A stretch of 54,204 bases of DNA from NCBI GenBank assembly GCA_048201975.1, contig DBFBGQ010000028.1, positions 1 to 54,204 of the forward strand. The letters run 5' to 3'. The stretch's first letter is position 1, and every line of letters starts with the position of its first letter. The notes under the pieces are model-generated. The model ran no database searches. It worked only from the letters and a program-made list of their open reading frames with translations, and was not told the origin of the DNA. Below are positions 8,671-17,200 of this stretch, piece by piece. Source of the stretch: Egerieenecus sp048201975. GTDB lineage: Bacteria; Bacillota; Clostridia; Christensenellales; Aristaeellaceae. The position numbers were made by a program, and so were the translations under genes.

Positions 8671-9393
8671 ATGTCGCAACCGCTTTACGCTCAGGTAGCC
8701 CAGTATGTGCGTATGCGCATTGAGTCGGGGGAATATGCCCAGGGCAGCCGCATCCCACCGGAGCACGAGCTGGCAAAGCTGCTGCGCGTCAGCCGCCCCA
8801 CCGTGCGTCAGGCGCTGGCGGCGCTGGCGCGGGAAGGATATCTGCTGCGGGTAAAGGGTAGCGGGACGTTTGCGGCGCTGCCCAAGGTGGAGCATCAATC
8901 CACCACGTTCCTGACCGGTTACCGAGAAGAGAGCGCAAAGAACCACCGGGTGCTGCGAACCCGCGTACTGTTTCTGGGGGTGGAACGGGCCGGTGAAGCG
9001 GTGTCGCAGGCGCTGGGCATACGTCCCGGTGAGCGCGTCACGCGCTTGACTCGCCTGCGCTGGCTGGAAAACCTGTATGGAAACGCGCCGGTGGTGCATA
9101 CCACGGTGTTCGTGCCCACGTCGCTTTTTCCTGGCATGGCGCAGATGGATTTTACCGACGCTTCGTTTTATGAGGCGCTGGCAGCGCGGGATCTTATGGT
9201 ATGCCACGCCTCCCGGCGCCTGGAGGTTATGCCGCCGGAGGCGGAGATTGCCAACTTGCTATGCATCTCGCTCTATGAGCCGGTTGTATGCATTACATCC
9301 ACCGGATGCACCCAGGCCATGACGCCCGTGGAATATTGCAAAAGCTACTATCCGGCCAGCCGAAGCAGCTTTCTGATTGAAACGCATCCGTAA
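8671..9393 (+). CDS. GntR-family regulator, HutC/UTRA type
   Basis: This 240-residue regulator has an N-terminal winged helix-turn-helix (residues about 5-70, with PPEHELAKLLRVSRPTVRQAL) and a C-terminal UTRA ligand-binding domain (residues about 95-235). UTRA regulators typically bind sugar phosphates or related metabolites and repress neighbouring catabolic genes. The ATG at 8671 has AAGGAGG eight bases upstream. It is divergent from the isomerase-GH38 operon and cotranscribed with the ROK gene, so the likely effector is a mannose-derived phosphate; this is inference from context. Confidence 0.9.
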   Translation: MSQPLYAQVAQYVRMRIESGEYAQGSRIPPEHELAKLLRVSRPTVRQALAALAREGYLLRVKGSGTFAALPKVEHQSTTFLTGYREESAKNHRVLRTRVLFLGVERAGEAVSQALGIRPGERVTRLTRLRWLENLYGNAPVVHTTVFVPTSLFPGMAQMDFTDASFYEALAARDLMVCHASRRLEVMPPEAEIANLLCISLYEPVVCITSTGCTQAMTPVEYCKSYYPASRSSFLIETHP

Positions 9394-9409
9394 AAAGGGG
9401 GGTGCGCCC

Positions 9410-10279
9410 ATGGCACCATACTGCATTTGCCTGGACGTGGGAGGCACGGAAATCAAGGCGGCGGCCATGACGCTAGCTGGCGGGCTGCTGACGCCCATCG
9501 CACGGGTTCCGTCCTGTGCGCAAGCGGCTGCGGAGCCGCTGCTGGAGCATTTTGCCACGCTTATTGACGGCTTGCGGCAGCCCAAAGGGGAATTGGCGGG
9601 CGTTCGCCTGGCCTTCCCTGGCCCCTTTGACTATGATGAAGGGATTTGCCTGTTGCAAGGCCTGGACAAATACGACGCCTGGTACGGAATGAATCTGCGC
9701 GCGGCCCTTGCCCGGCGCTTGCGCTTGCCTCCTTCGGCTTTCCGCTTCGTAAACGACGTAGCGGCTTTTGCCCTGGGGGAGCTGCGCTTTGGGGAAGCGC
9801 GTGGAGCGGCGAAGAGCTTCTTTGTCTGCATTGGCACGGGTTGCGGCAGCGCCTTTGCCCTGGGGGATCGTCTGGCGCCGGAAGGTACTCCTGGCGTTCC
9901 GCCCAAGGGGTACATTTACGCTACGCCCATGCTGGAGGGATGCCTGGACGATTACCTTTCCAGGCGTGGCATTCAGGCGCTTTCCCAGCACGTATTGGGC
10001 GTTGCCTTGGATGGCAAAGCGCTGGCGGAACGTGCCGCTGCGGGGGATGAACGCGCCAGGGCGTGCTATGCAGCCTTCGGACAGCGCTTGCTGGATGGCT
10101 TGTACCCTTTTCTGGAGCATTTTTCCCCGACCTGTCTGTGTCTGGGCGGTCAGATTACCCGAAGCGCAAGCTGGTTCCTCACGCCGCTTGCCAAGGTTTG
10201 CGCGGAAAAATGCATTCGCCTTTACGTTACAGAGGATACAACCTTGCGTGCGCTTCAGGGACTGCTTGCCGTTTGTTGA
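9410..10279 (+). CDS. ROK-family sugar kinase-like protein
   Basis: This 289-residue protein has the ROK ATPase fold: the phosphate-1 motif LDVGGTEIKAA near residue 7, the catalytic segment FVNDVAAFALGE near residue 110, and the phosphate-2 region FVCIGTGCGSAF near 140. The ROK zinc motif (CxCGxxGC) is reduced to a single Cys in EGCLDDYLS. With the adjacent isomerase it could form a mannose to mannose 6-phosphate to fructose 6-phosphate route. The ATG at 9410 is preceded by a GGGGGG purine run. The regulator gene ends 16 bases upstream. Substrate specificity is inferred. Confidence 0.85.
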   Translation: MAPYCICLDVGGTEIKAAAMTLAGGLLTPIARVPSCAQAAAEPLLEHFATLIDGLRQPKGELAGVRLAFPGPFDYDEGICLLQGLDKYDAWYGMNLRAALARRLRLPPSAFRFVNDVAAFALGELRFGEARGAAKSFFVCIGTGCGSAFALGDRLAPEGTPGVPPKGYIYATPMLEGCLDDYLSRRGIQALSQHVLGVALDGKALAERAAAGDERARACYAAFGQRLLDGLYPFLEHFSPTCLCLGGQITRSASWFLTPLAKVCAEKCIRLYVTEDTTLRALQGLLAVC

Positions 10280-10346
10280 CGGGATTCGCCTGACCAAAGC
10301 TTTGCGGTCGACGCCATGGGTCGAGGGAGAGGATGCGACATTCCAC

Positions 10347-10377
10347 AAAGGGCGGCGCTTTGCATGCGCCGCCCTTT
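10347..10377. terminator. bidirectional terminator, ROK/sdaAA
   Basis: AAAGGGCGGCGC (10347-10358) pairs perfectly with GCGCCGCCCTTT (10366-10377) around TTTGCAT. It lies between convergent genes. Confidence 0.85.
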
Positions 10378-10466
10378 CTATGCAGGGATGTGATGAAAGT
10401 GCTAACAGCCTCGTCGGCCGGGAAGGGCAGGTAACGCCTTTCTCCTCTCGGGCGTGCGCCGCAGTT

Positions 10467-11318
10467 TTACTTCAGGCGGCAGCGGATGCTGGGACAGGCG
10501 GCGCAGCCGCCTTCGCCGGTTTCCCGGAGGGAGGCGGGGAGCGCGTCGCCAACTTCTTTCATGGCCAGAATGACCTCGTCCGGATCAATGGGGCAGGTAA
10601 TTCCTGCCAGCGCCATATCTGCTGAGGTAACAGCGACTCCCACGGTGCCCACGTTCCGGTAGACGCAGGGCACTTCCACCAATCCCCCGGCGGGGTCGCA
10701 CACCAACCCCAGCAGGTTCATCAACGAAAAGGCCGCTGCATCGGCGCTTTGCTGCGGACCGCCGCCCTCCAGAAACACCATGGCCGCTGCCGCCATGGCC
10801 GCCGCAGAGCCGCACTCCGCCTGGCAACCGCCTTCCGCACCGGAGATGCTGGCCTGGCTTGCAATGGACTCGCCCACGGCGGCGGCTACAAACAGGGCGT
10901 CAACCAGCGCTTCTTCTTCATACTGCCGCTCTTCTGCCAGGGCTTGCAGCAGGCCCGGCAATATGCCGCAGGCGCCCGCGGTGGGCGCGGCCACGATTTT
11001 ACCCATGCATGCATTGCATTCCGCAGTAGCGAGGGCGTAGGCCTCCGCCTTGCCCAGTAGTCCGCCGCAAAGGCTGCGCCCCTCCTGCATGCGGGTCAAA
11101 AGCTTTGATGCCTGCCCGCCGCTGAGCCCGGACACGGAGCGCAGCCCCGGCTCCAATCCCGTGCGTATGGCAGACTGCATGTCCCGCCAATGGTTGCGCA
11201 TGATCTGACGGATCTGCGCGGGCTCCATGCGGGTTTCTTTGGCTTGCGACTCCTGAGCGGCTTGCGCCAGGCCGCACTTTTCAGCAAGGCGCACCCATTC
11301 CCGCAGCGTATGATCCAT
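10467..11318 (-). CDS. sdaAA: L-serine dehydratase, iron-sulfur alpha subunit
   Basis: This 283-residue subunit deaminates L-serine to pyruvate and ammonia using a [4Fe-4S] cluster. Family hallmarks are visible: AAPTAGACGILPG, GAEGGCQAECGSA and the Cys near VCDPAGGLVEVPC, which supply the cluster cysteines. The split alpha/beta arrangement is the Gram-positive form. Its ATG shares one base with the stop codon of sdaAB (TGATG), so translation is coupled. A shared terminator with the ROK gene follows. Confidence 0.96.
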   Translation of the reverse strand: MDHTLREWVRLAEKCGLAQAAQESQAKETRMEPAQIRQIMRNHWRDMQSAIRTGLEPGLRSVSGLSGGQASKLLTRMQEGRSLCGGLLGKAEAYALATAECNACMGKIVAAPTAGACGILPGLLQALAEERQYEEEALVDALFVAAAVGESIASQASISGAEGGCQAECGSAAAMAAAAMVFLEGGGPQQSADAAAFSLMNLLGLVCDPAGGLVEVPCVYRNVGTVGVAVTSADMALAGITCPIDPDEVILAMKEVGDALPASLRETGEGGCAACPSIRCRLK

Positions 11319-11983
11319 CAGTCGTTCCTCCTTGCCAGAAAGGTTGCGTCAACGATATCATGAAGCCCTTTCAATTCCGCCAGCATAGTGGGGGTGAGGG
11401 GGGTATCCAGCTCCAACACCATGATGGCTTCCGCACCCGCATCGCGGCGGAACACCTGCATGGTGGCGATGTTCACTTGGTGCTGCGCCAGAACGCCGGT
11501 TACCAGCGCGATCATCCCCGGCGTATCCCGGTGCCGGATGATCAGGGTATTTTCCTTGCCGGAGAAATCCACGTTCATGCCGTCCAGGCTGGTGATGTCG
11601 ATGTTGCCGCCGCCCACCGAGGCAGCTTCCATCTCCAGGCGTGCGCCCTGCTCGCCCTCCAGGGACAACCGTACCGTATTCGGATGAGCGCCGCGAAGGT
11701 GAACCGTGGAAAAAATCAGCGAAAGGCCCTGCTTTTGCGCAATGGACAGCGAATCCCGCAGCCGCGGATCATCCACCGCCATGCCCAGTAAGCCGCCCAC
11801 AATGGCGCGATCTGTGCCGTGGCCACGCCAGGTTTTGGAAAAAGACCCGTGGAAACCGATGCGTGCCAGCGTGGGGCGTTGTCCCAGTAGCAGCCGCCCG
11901 ATGAGGCCAATGCGTGCCGCGCCCGCCGTATGCGAGCTGCTGGGGCCGATCATCACCGGGCCGATAATATCAAAGAGATCCAT
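11318..11983 (-). CDS. sdaAB: L-serine dehydratase, beta subunit with ACT domain
   Basis: This 221-residue subunit begins MDLFDIIGPVMIGPSSSHTAG, the diagnostic N-terminus of serine dehydratase beta chains. It ends in an ACT domain (about residues 146-221) that probably binds amino acids. I chose the ATG at 11983 rather than 11992 because AAAGGA is then eight bases upstream instead of touching the start codon. The gene overlaps the end of the upstream esterase gene by 14 bases, so all three genes are probably one transcript. Confidence 0.95.
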   Translation of the reverse strand: MDLFDIIGPVMIGPSSSHTAGAARIGLIGRLLLGQRPTLARIGFHGSFSKTWRGHGTDRAIVGGLLGMAVDDPRLRDSLSIAQKQGLSLIFSTVHLRGAHPNTVRLSLEGEQGARLEMEAASVGGGNIDITSLDGMNVDFSGKENTLIIRHRDTPGMIALVTGVLAQHQVNIATMQVFRRDAGAEAIMVLELDTPLTPTMLAELKGLHDIVDATFLARRND

Positions 11984-12911
11984 CTGCGCCATCCTTTCCG
12001 TCTTCCGGGGGAAGCCCGAGGTGATCCCGGAGAAATTGTCCTGCTGCCTTCAAGGATTCCCGGCTTTCGGGAAAACCGAACAGCTGAAATACGTGGCACA
12101 TGCCTGCCCAGCGAATGAGCTCCGTCTGAACGCCTGCCAGGCGCATGCGCGTGGCCAGAGTCTCCGCGTCGCTAAGAAGCAGCTCGCTGGTGCCCGCATG
12201 GATTTGTGTGGGAGGAAAACCGGAGAAATCCGCATAAATTGGTGAAAGCATGGGATCGCGGAGCAGCTTCTCCTGTCCGCCCGCATAGGCCAGGGCGCTT
12301 TGCATCAGCTCCGGGGCGGAGAGGGTGGCGTCCACGTTTTGCAGGCGCTGGTAGCTGGGACCTGTTTGCAACAGATCCGCCCAGGGAGAAAGCAGCGCCA
12401 TAGCGGCGGGAAGGGGACGGCCCTGGCTGCGCAGGGCCTGGCACAGCGCCAGACACAGGTTGCCTCCCGCGCTTTCTCCCACCAGCGCGATGCGGCAGGG
12501 GTCAAAGCCGGCGGCGAGCACTGCGTCCCACAGGGATAGCGCGTCTTCTACCGCGGCGGGATAAGGATACTCGGGAGCCAGGCGATAGGCGAAGGTTACG
12601 GTGGAAAGCTTCGCTGCGCCGCAGATCAGCGCCGCCATTGCCTTAGCCTGCACCAGACCGCCGGATACATAAGCGCCTCCATGGCAATGAACCAGCAGAT
12701 ATCCCTCCGGAAAGCCGTCTGGCGGATAAAGCGTTAGGGCAGGAAGCTGTGCCAGTGGGAAAAGTTCGCCGCGAATGTTGCCCATGGGGATTTCCGCCAC
12801 CATCTGATCGGGGAGGCGGACGTTATTCATCAGTGAGTCGCTCACCCGGGAAAAAAATCCCTTTCCAATCCGAAGCGCGCCAAGCACTAGCTTGCTTTTA
12901 AGACTGGGCAT
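11970..12911 (-). CDS. alpha/beta hydrolase, hormone-sensitive-lipase-type esterase
   Basis: This 313-residue hydrolase carries the HSL-family oxyanion motif HGGAY (residues 77-81), the nucleophile elbow GESAGG with Ser147, a likely acid around residue 243-248 (TSELLLSDAE) and His273 in MCHVFQLF. It should hydrolyse short-chain esters in the cytoplasm. The ATG at 12911 is preferred over 12947, with AAGGAGGG about ten bases upstream. It is divergent from an acyltransferase gene and overlaps sdaAB, so it may be functionally tied to either neighbour. The natural substrate is unknown. Confidence 0.87.
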   Translation of the reverse strand: MPSLKSKLVLGALRIGKGFFSRVSDSLMNNVRLPDQMVAEIPMGNIRGELFPLAQLPALTLYPPDGFPEGYLLVHCHGGAYVSGGLVQAKAMAALICGAAKLSTVTFAYRLAPEYPYPAAVEDALSLWDAVLAAGFDPCRIALVGESAGGNLCLALCQALRSQGRPLPAAMALLSPWADLLQTGPSYQRLQNVDATLSAPELMQSALAYAGGQEKLLRDPMLSPIYADFSGFPPTQIHAGTSELLLSDAETLATRMRLAGVQTELIRWAGMCHVFQLFGFPESRESLKAAGQFLRDHLGLPPEDGKDGADGSL

Positions 12912-12961
12912 AGCGGAGAATCCCTCCTTGGGAAAGATCGAAGCCAAAACATGTTCGCTTC

Positions 12962-12991
12962 ATTGTACACGATGGAGACGAAACGGGTCAA
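12962..12991 (-). promoter_or_regulatory. promoter of the esterase-sdaAB-sdaAA operon
   Basis: On the minus strand TTGACC (12991-12986) and TACAAT (12967-12962) are 18 bases apart, about 50 bases before the esterase ATG. Confidence 0.65.
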
Positions 12992-13020
12992 GGCATGCGG
13001 ACGGATCAAATGAATTTTCC

Positions 13021-13049
13021 GTGCAATTCTGCCGGGAGTATGCTATAAT
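13021..13049 (+). promoter_or_regulatory. promoter of the acyltransferase gene
   Basis: A perfect TATAAT (13044-13049), preceded by TGC as an extended -10, lies 17 bases after GTGCAA (13021-13026). It is divergent from the esterase promoter. Confidence 0.65.
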
Positions 13050-13076
13050 AACCCAAACGGGGGAGGTGACGGCCAG

Positions 13077-14357
13077 TTGGAAGCCCAGCGCGGCGCAAGC
13101 CGGTGGTTTCGCCTGGATAACGCCGCCAAGCTGTATCCTGCGATCTCCAGCGTCCAATGGACGAGCATGTTTCGCCTCTCTTTTGTGATGGACGAGACAG
13201 TGGCGCCCCAGCGCCTGGAGGAAGCGGTCAATCAGGTGTTGCCTCGTTTTCCGGCTTTCCGTGTGCGCCTGCGCAAAGGCCTGTTCTGGTATTACCTGGA
13301 GGAGATCCATGACCGCTTCCGCGTGGTGGAGGATGTGGGACATCCGTGTCCGCCGCTGGCGCAGGGGGAAAACCATGGCTATCTTTTCCGGGTGAAGTAT
13401 GGCGGGCGGCGAATCTCTCTGGAAATGTTCCATGCACTGGCCGACGGCACGGGCGGGTTGATTTTCCTGAAAAGCATTGTGGCACAGTACCTGCGCCTGT
13501 GCGGCACGCCGGTTCCCTGCGAGGAAGGTGTGCTGGATCCAGGGAAACCGCCCGATCCCAGCGAGCTGGAGGACGCTTACCGGAAGATTCCCTTGGACGG
13601 CGTTCATGCCAGCCGGCGGGAGGAGGCAGCGTATCAGATGCCCGGTACGCCTGACCCACCCCATACTCTACGGCTGATTCTGGCAGAGCTGTCCGTAAAA
13701 GCTGTGAAGGCGCGGGCGGCATCCCTGGGCGCCACCATCACCGAATATCTCACAGCGGTCATGGTGTATACCCTGTGGCAGACGCAGCAGCGGGAAGGAC
13801 GGCAGCGCAACCGTTGGGTCAAGGTTTCTGTGCCCGTGAACATGCGCAAGTATATTCCCACGCATACGGTGCGCAATTTCGCCTTCTTCCTTAATGTGGG
13901 CATTGATCCAAGGCTGGGGGTTTATACCTTTGAGGAGACCGTCCAGCTGATGCATCATGCCATGCGCTACGGTATGAACCCTAAGTTCCTGTTTGCGGGC
14001 ATCGCCACCAATGTGGCCTCGGAGCGCAATTGGTTCATTCGGTTGTGCCCGCTGCCGGTGAAGAATTTCGTGCTTTCATTCGTTTATCATCGTGTGGGCG
14101 AGCGGCTCTTCACCACTACGCTGACAAATGTGGGCGCAGTGCGGCTGCCCCAGGCCATGGCGGAGCATGTGGAGCGGGCGGAGATGCTGTTGGGCGCTTC
14201 CAGCTCCTACCGAAGCAACTGTGCAGCCATTAGCCTGGGCGATCGGCTTTGCCTGACCTTTACGCGGGACATCGCAGAGGCCGACTTTGAGCGGAACGTG
14301 CTGCGCTTCCTGGTGCAGGAAGGGATCCACGTGCGCGTATCCAGTAATCAGGAGTGA
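13077..14357 (+). CDS. condensation/acetyltransferase-fold protein (PapA5/AATase-like)
   Basis: This 426-residue protein has the active-site motif HALADGTGG (His119, Asp123), equivalent to the HxxxD motif of condensation-domain and alcohol acetyltransferase enzymes. Such enzymes transfer an acyl group from a thioester to an alcohol or amine. The start is TTG at 13077, with GGAGGTGA upstream; there is no earlier ATG in a suitable place. The zinc-ribbon membrane protein follows after six bases, suggesting one operon. The divergent esterase suggests an ester substrate, but no product can be named. There is no signal peptide. Confidence 0.75.
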   Translation: MEAQRGASRWFRLDNAAKLYPAISSVQWTSMFRLSFVMDETVAPQRLEEAVNQVLPRFPAFRVRLRKGLFWYYLEEIHDRFRVVEDVGHPCPPLAQGENHGYLFRVKYGGRRISLEMFHALADGTGGLIFLKSIVAQYLRLCGTPVPCEEGVLDPGKPPDPSELEDAYRKIPLDGVHASRREEAAYQMPGTPDPPHTLRLILAELSVKAVKARAASLGATITEYLTAVMVYTLWQTQQREGRQRNRWVKVSVPVNMRKYIPTHTVRNFAFFLNVGIDPRLGVYTFEETVQLMHHAMRYGMNPKFLFAGIATNVASERNWFIRLCPLPVKNFVLSFVYHRVGERLFTTTLTNVGAVRLPQAMAEHVERAEMLLGASSSYRSNCAAISLGDRLCLTFTRDIAEADFERNVLRFLVQEGIHVRVSSNQE

Positions 14358-14363
14358 AGCGGA

Positions 14364-15068
14364 ATGTCCTATTGCGTACATTGCGGTGTGCAGCTGGCCC
14401 CTTCGGAGGCGCGCTGCCCTCTATGCCAGACCCCGGTGGTGGATCCGGCAGCGCCGTACGATCCCGCGCTTCCAAGGGAATTTCCCGTCCGAAGCCGTGA
14501 ACAGCGCCTGGAGATCAATCCCTGGACGACTTTGGCCCTGGCTGCGGTGCTTCTTACGGTGCCAGCGCTGATCTGTCTGCTCATTGATCTGCTGGGCAAC
14601 GGGGCGCTGACCTGGTCGCTGTATCCCATTGGCGCCTTTGGCATGATCTTCCTGGGCATTGTCCCACCTGTGGCCTTGCGGAAAAATGTGTTTTTCTGGA
14701 CTGTGGCGGCAGATGTGGGCGCGCTGTGCATGTACTTATGGCTGGTACAGTATCTCAGCGGCGGCACCTGGTTCCAGACCATTGTGTTTCCCGTGCTGTT
14801 GTTGCTGGGGGTGATGCTGGTAGCCATGGCGTCCAGCATCCGCCAGGGGATGTTGCGGGGTTTGGGAATTCCTGCCATGGGCCTGTTGCTGGTCTGTGTG
14901 GTAGCCCTGGCGGTGGATCTGCTCGTTACGGCCACCCTGACCGCCCAGGTACGTGTTACCTGGTCTGCTTTTGTAATGATTCCCTGCGGAGTGATCTCCG
15001 CTATGCTGTGGCTGGTCCACCGCAACCATGCCCTGCGCAGCGAGCTCAAGCGCAAGCTGCACCTATGA
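14364..15068 (+). CDS. zinc-ribbon multi-pass membrane protein (DUF6320-like)
   Basis: This 234-residue protein begins with a zinc ribbon (Cys4 and Cys7, then Cys19 and Cys22 in CPLC), followed by a short linker and about six transmembrane segments from residue 55 onward. The C-terminus is basic (ELKRKLHL). It resembles the DUF6320 proteins that sit next to condensation-fold acyltransferases and HSL esterases, though I assign that name from memory of the architecture. It could anchor or regulate the acyltransferase. The ATG at 14364 has GGAG upstream. Confidence 0.75.
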   Translation: MSYCVHCGVQLAPSEARCPLCQTPVVDPAAPYDPALPREFPVRSREQRLEINPWTTLALAAVLLTVPALICLLIDLLGNGALTWSLYPIGAFGMIFLGIVPPVALRKNVFFWTVAADVGALCMYLWLVQYLSGGTWFQTIVFPVLLLLGVMLVAMASSIRQGMLRGLGIPAMGLLLVCVVALAVDLLVTATLTAQVRVTWSAFVMIPCGVISAMLWLVHRNHALRSELKRKLHL

Positions 15069-15093
15069 AGCCAAGCCGGAAGGAGAAAAAAAC

Positions 15094-16194
15094 ATGGATT
15101 TTCTCAAAACCCTGCTCGTTTACCTCTCTCTGACCTACGCGACCTCCGTGCAGGGCGCGCCTACGCCTGCGCCGACGGAAATGCCCACGGCCACGCCTGC
15201 GGCAGTGGTGGAGACTAGCGCGGTGCAAGCCACCGCAGACTTTTCCACCCCGGAAATAACCAACGACACCTATACGCCTGAACCGGCGCCTACGAATACG
15301 GCTGAACCCACCCTGACCCCCGCGCCCGCGCCTTCGATGACGCCCAACACGGCCTACAAAACCTTGCAGCAGGGCGATCGAGGCGACCGGGTCAAGGAGC
15401 TGCAGCAGCGCCTGAAGGATCTGGGATATCTGGAGGGTGAGGTGGACGGAGCCTATGGTGCGCAAACCCGCCGGGCTGTGCAGCGCTTCCAGTATTATAA
15501 TGGCCTGAGCCAGGATGGCATCGCCGGGAAGAATACGCTGACGGTGCTTTACGAAAGCGAGAGCATTGTATCCGCGGTTACGGCTACGCCCACCGTGGAA
15601 CCCTCCGCCACGCCCAGTCCTACGGTGCAGGCGGAAATTACCGTGAATCCTCCCCAGGAGGACGCCACGGCTACCCCGGAACCTACCCTGGTGCCTCCGC
15701 TGGCCCCCAATGTGCCGGAGGGGCTTACTGCGCTGACCCTCCAAGAGGAGAGCAATATGGTGGTCAATGGCAGCGGGGAAGCGCTTAGCGTGATTGTGCC
15801 TGAGGATGGGGTTACGGTGGAGCGCGTGCTGCGTGTGTATACGGATGGGACGGGTGAACCGTTGGTGGATGCCGCGTTCATGGCGCAATGCCTGGAGAAC
15901 TGGAGCTGGACCTCGGAGCAGGAGGGAGCTTATACCCTGAATGCGGATGGCTATGTGCTGCAGTTGAGCCTGGAAGCGGACGAAAACGGGGACGTGGCTT
16001 CCGCCACGCTCACCGTGGACGGGGCCGAAGTGGCATTGGCAGCGGGGGACGTGCGGCGTTTGACGGACGGCACGGTGTTGATTCGCGCATCCTTGCTGGA
16101 GAAGGCCATCGGCGCCAGCTATGTTTGGGACACGGAGGAAAACGCGCTGGTACTGCATTACGTCAGCAAACAGCTGGCTGACGCAGTGGATTGA
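15094..16194 (+). CDS. secreted peptidoglycan-binding protein with stalk-like domain
   Basis: This 366-residue protein has an N-terminal signal sequence (about residues 1-22) and a long Pro/Thr-rich linker with many TPAPT-type repeats. A PG_binding_1 domain follows (about residues 90-150, with GDRVKELQQRLKDLGYL), then a second Pro/Thr linker. The C-terminus resembles a copper-amine-oxidase-N/stalk domain (VLIRASLLEKAIGASYVWD). It is probably a wall-associated structural or accessory protein. The ATG at 15094 is preceded by AAGGAG. It follows the zinc-ribbon gene by 25 bases and is ended by the terminator at 16359. Confidence 0.8.
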   Translation: MDFLKTLLVYLSLTYATSVQGAPTPAPTEMPTATPAAVVETSAVQATADFSTPEITNDTYTPEPAPTNTAEPTLTPAPAPSMTPNTAYKTLQQGDRGDRVKELQQRLKDLGYLEGEVDGAYGAQTRRAVQRFQYYNGLSQDGIAGKNTLTVLYESESIVSAVTATPTVEPSATPSPTVQAEITVNPPQEDATATPEPTLVPPLAPNVPEGLTALTLQEESNMVVNGSGEALSVIVPEDGVTVERVLRVYTDGTGEPLVDAAFMAQCLENWSWTSEQEGAYTLNADGYVLQLSLEADENGDVASATLTVDGAEVALAAGDVRRLTDGTVLIRASLLEKAIGASYVWDTEENALVLHYVSKQLADAVD

Positions 16195-16508
16195 TTTCGG
16201 TCCAAGGCGATGACGGCGGCTTTTCATCAACGGCAAAGGCGTTGGAGCTCCGGTGGAGCTTGCGGAACGATTCCAAAGATCCTTCCTTGCGTCCCAATCA
16301 TGTGAAGAATCTTTCAAATCGGAAGAACCAACCCTGTCCCCAAATACGAAAGTGATACCGGAGGAGCGTTGCTCCTCCGCTTTTTTGTATGCAAGGCGCG
16401 CGGTAGCACCTTCCGGTTGCGGCCTGTTTCCAACGTTTTTGGCAGCGCCCCCTGACATGATCACGGACAATGGCGCATAGGGTATCAGGGAAACGGGAGG
16501 TGACGGGT
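16195..16508 (+). other. intergenic region before the L,D-transpeptidase
   Basis: This stretch holds a strong terminator (16359-16386) and no convincing gene. I searched the 120 bases after the terminator for a sigma-A, sigma-E or sigma-G promoter. I found only weak candidates, for example CTGACA with no matching -10. Confidence 0.5.
16359..16386 (+). terminator. intrinsic terminator after the peptidoglycan-binding protein
   Basis: CGGAGGAGC (16359-16367) and GCTCCTCCG (16371-16379) form a perfect 9-bp stem with a GTT loop, followed by CTTTTTT. Confidence 0.9.
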
Positions 16509-17186
16509 TTGCCCGGCGGGAAAGCGTGGAAACGTGGAGTGGGCCTGCTTCTTACAGCTATATGCCTGTGCTATCCCGCGCCTCCGGCGGGGGAAGCGCA
16601 AAGCAATCCCTACCTGATTTGGATTGACATCCATCAAAAGACGCTGATTCTGTATCAGGATTACCAGGAGGTGAAGCGCTGGCCGGTGGCAACCGGCGCC
16701 TGGGATACGCCTACGCCCATCGGCATGTTTATGATCAACAGCCGTTTCTCTGGGGAAATGAGCGGCTTTGGTACCTGCTTCCTGGGGCTGAACGTGCCCT
16801 GGGGGCAGTATGGCATCCACGGCACAAACCGGCCGGAGAGCATCGGAGGCAATGCATCCCATGGGTGCATCCGCATGTATGTGAAGGACGCGGAGGAGCT
16901 TTATGCGCTGGTGCCCAACTGGACGCGGGTGGTGCTGGAGGGCGGACCCTACGGAAAGCTGGATTACTCCCTGAGGCCGTTGAAAAACGGGGATCGGGGA
17001 AGTCATGTGCTGGCAGTGCAGGAGAGGCTGCGGGCATTGGGGTATTACACCGGCTGGCCGGATGGGATTTACGGCGCGGGCACGGAAAGCGCCGTGCTGC
17101 AGGCACAAAAGGCGTTGGGGCTGACGCAGAGCGGCAGGGTGGATTGGCAATTCTATCAGGCCATTGGCCTGACACTGTTTGAGTAA
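16509..17186 (+). CDS. L,D-transpeptidase (YkuD) with peptidoglycan-binding domain
   Basis: This 225-residue exported enzyme has a signal sequence, a YkuD catalytic domain with the motif HGTN...SHGCIRM (catalytic Cys in SHGC), and a C-terminal PG_binding_1 domain (GDRGSHVLAVQERLRALGYY). L,D-transpeptidases make 3-3 cross-links in peptidoglycan or attach proteins to it. The TTG at 16509 is the best start, with GGGAGGTGA eight bases upstream; the alternative ATG at 16470 has no Shine-Dalgarno. It lies 14 bases before spoIIIAA with no terminator between them, so it may be transcribed with the sporulation operon. Confidence 0.85.
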   Translation: MPGGKAWKRGVGLLLTAICLCYPAPPAGEAQSNPYLIWIDIHQKTLILYQDYQEVKRWPVATGAWDTPTPIGMFMINSRFSGEMSGFGTCFLGLNVPWGQYGIHGTNRPESIGGNASHGCIRMYVKDAEELYALVPNWTRVVLEGGPYGKLDYSLRPLKNGDRGSHVLAVQERLRALGYYTGWPDGIYGAGTESAVLQAQKALGLTQSGRVDWQFYQAIGLTLFE

Positions 17187-17200
17187 AGGGTGGTGAATCC

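Noticed and set aside
17100..17200. Sigma-E promoter directly before spoIIIAA
   Set aside because: No -10 box resembling CATACA-T with a suitable -35 was found in this interval.
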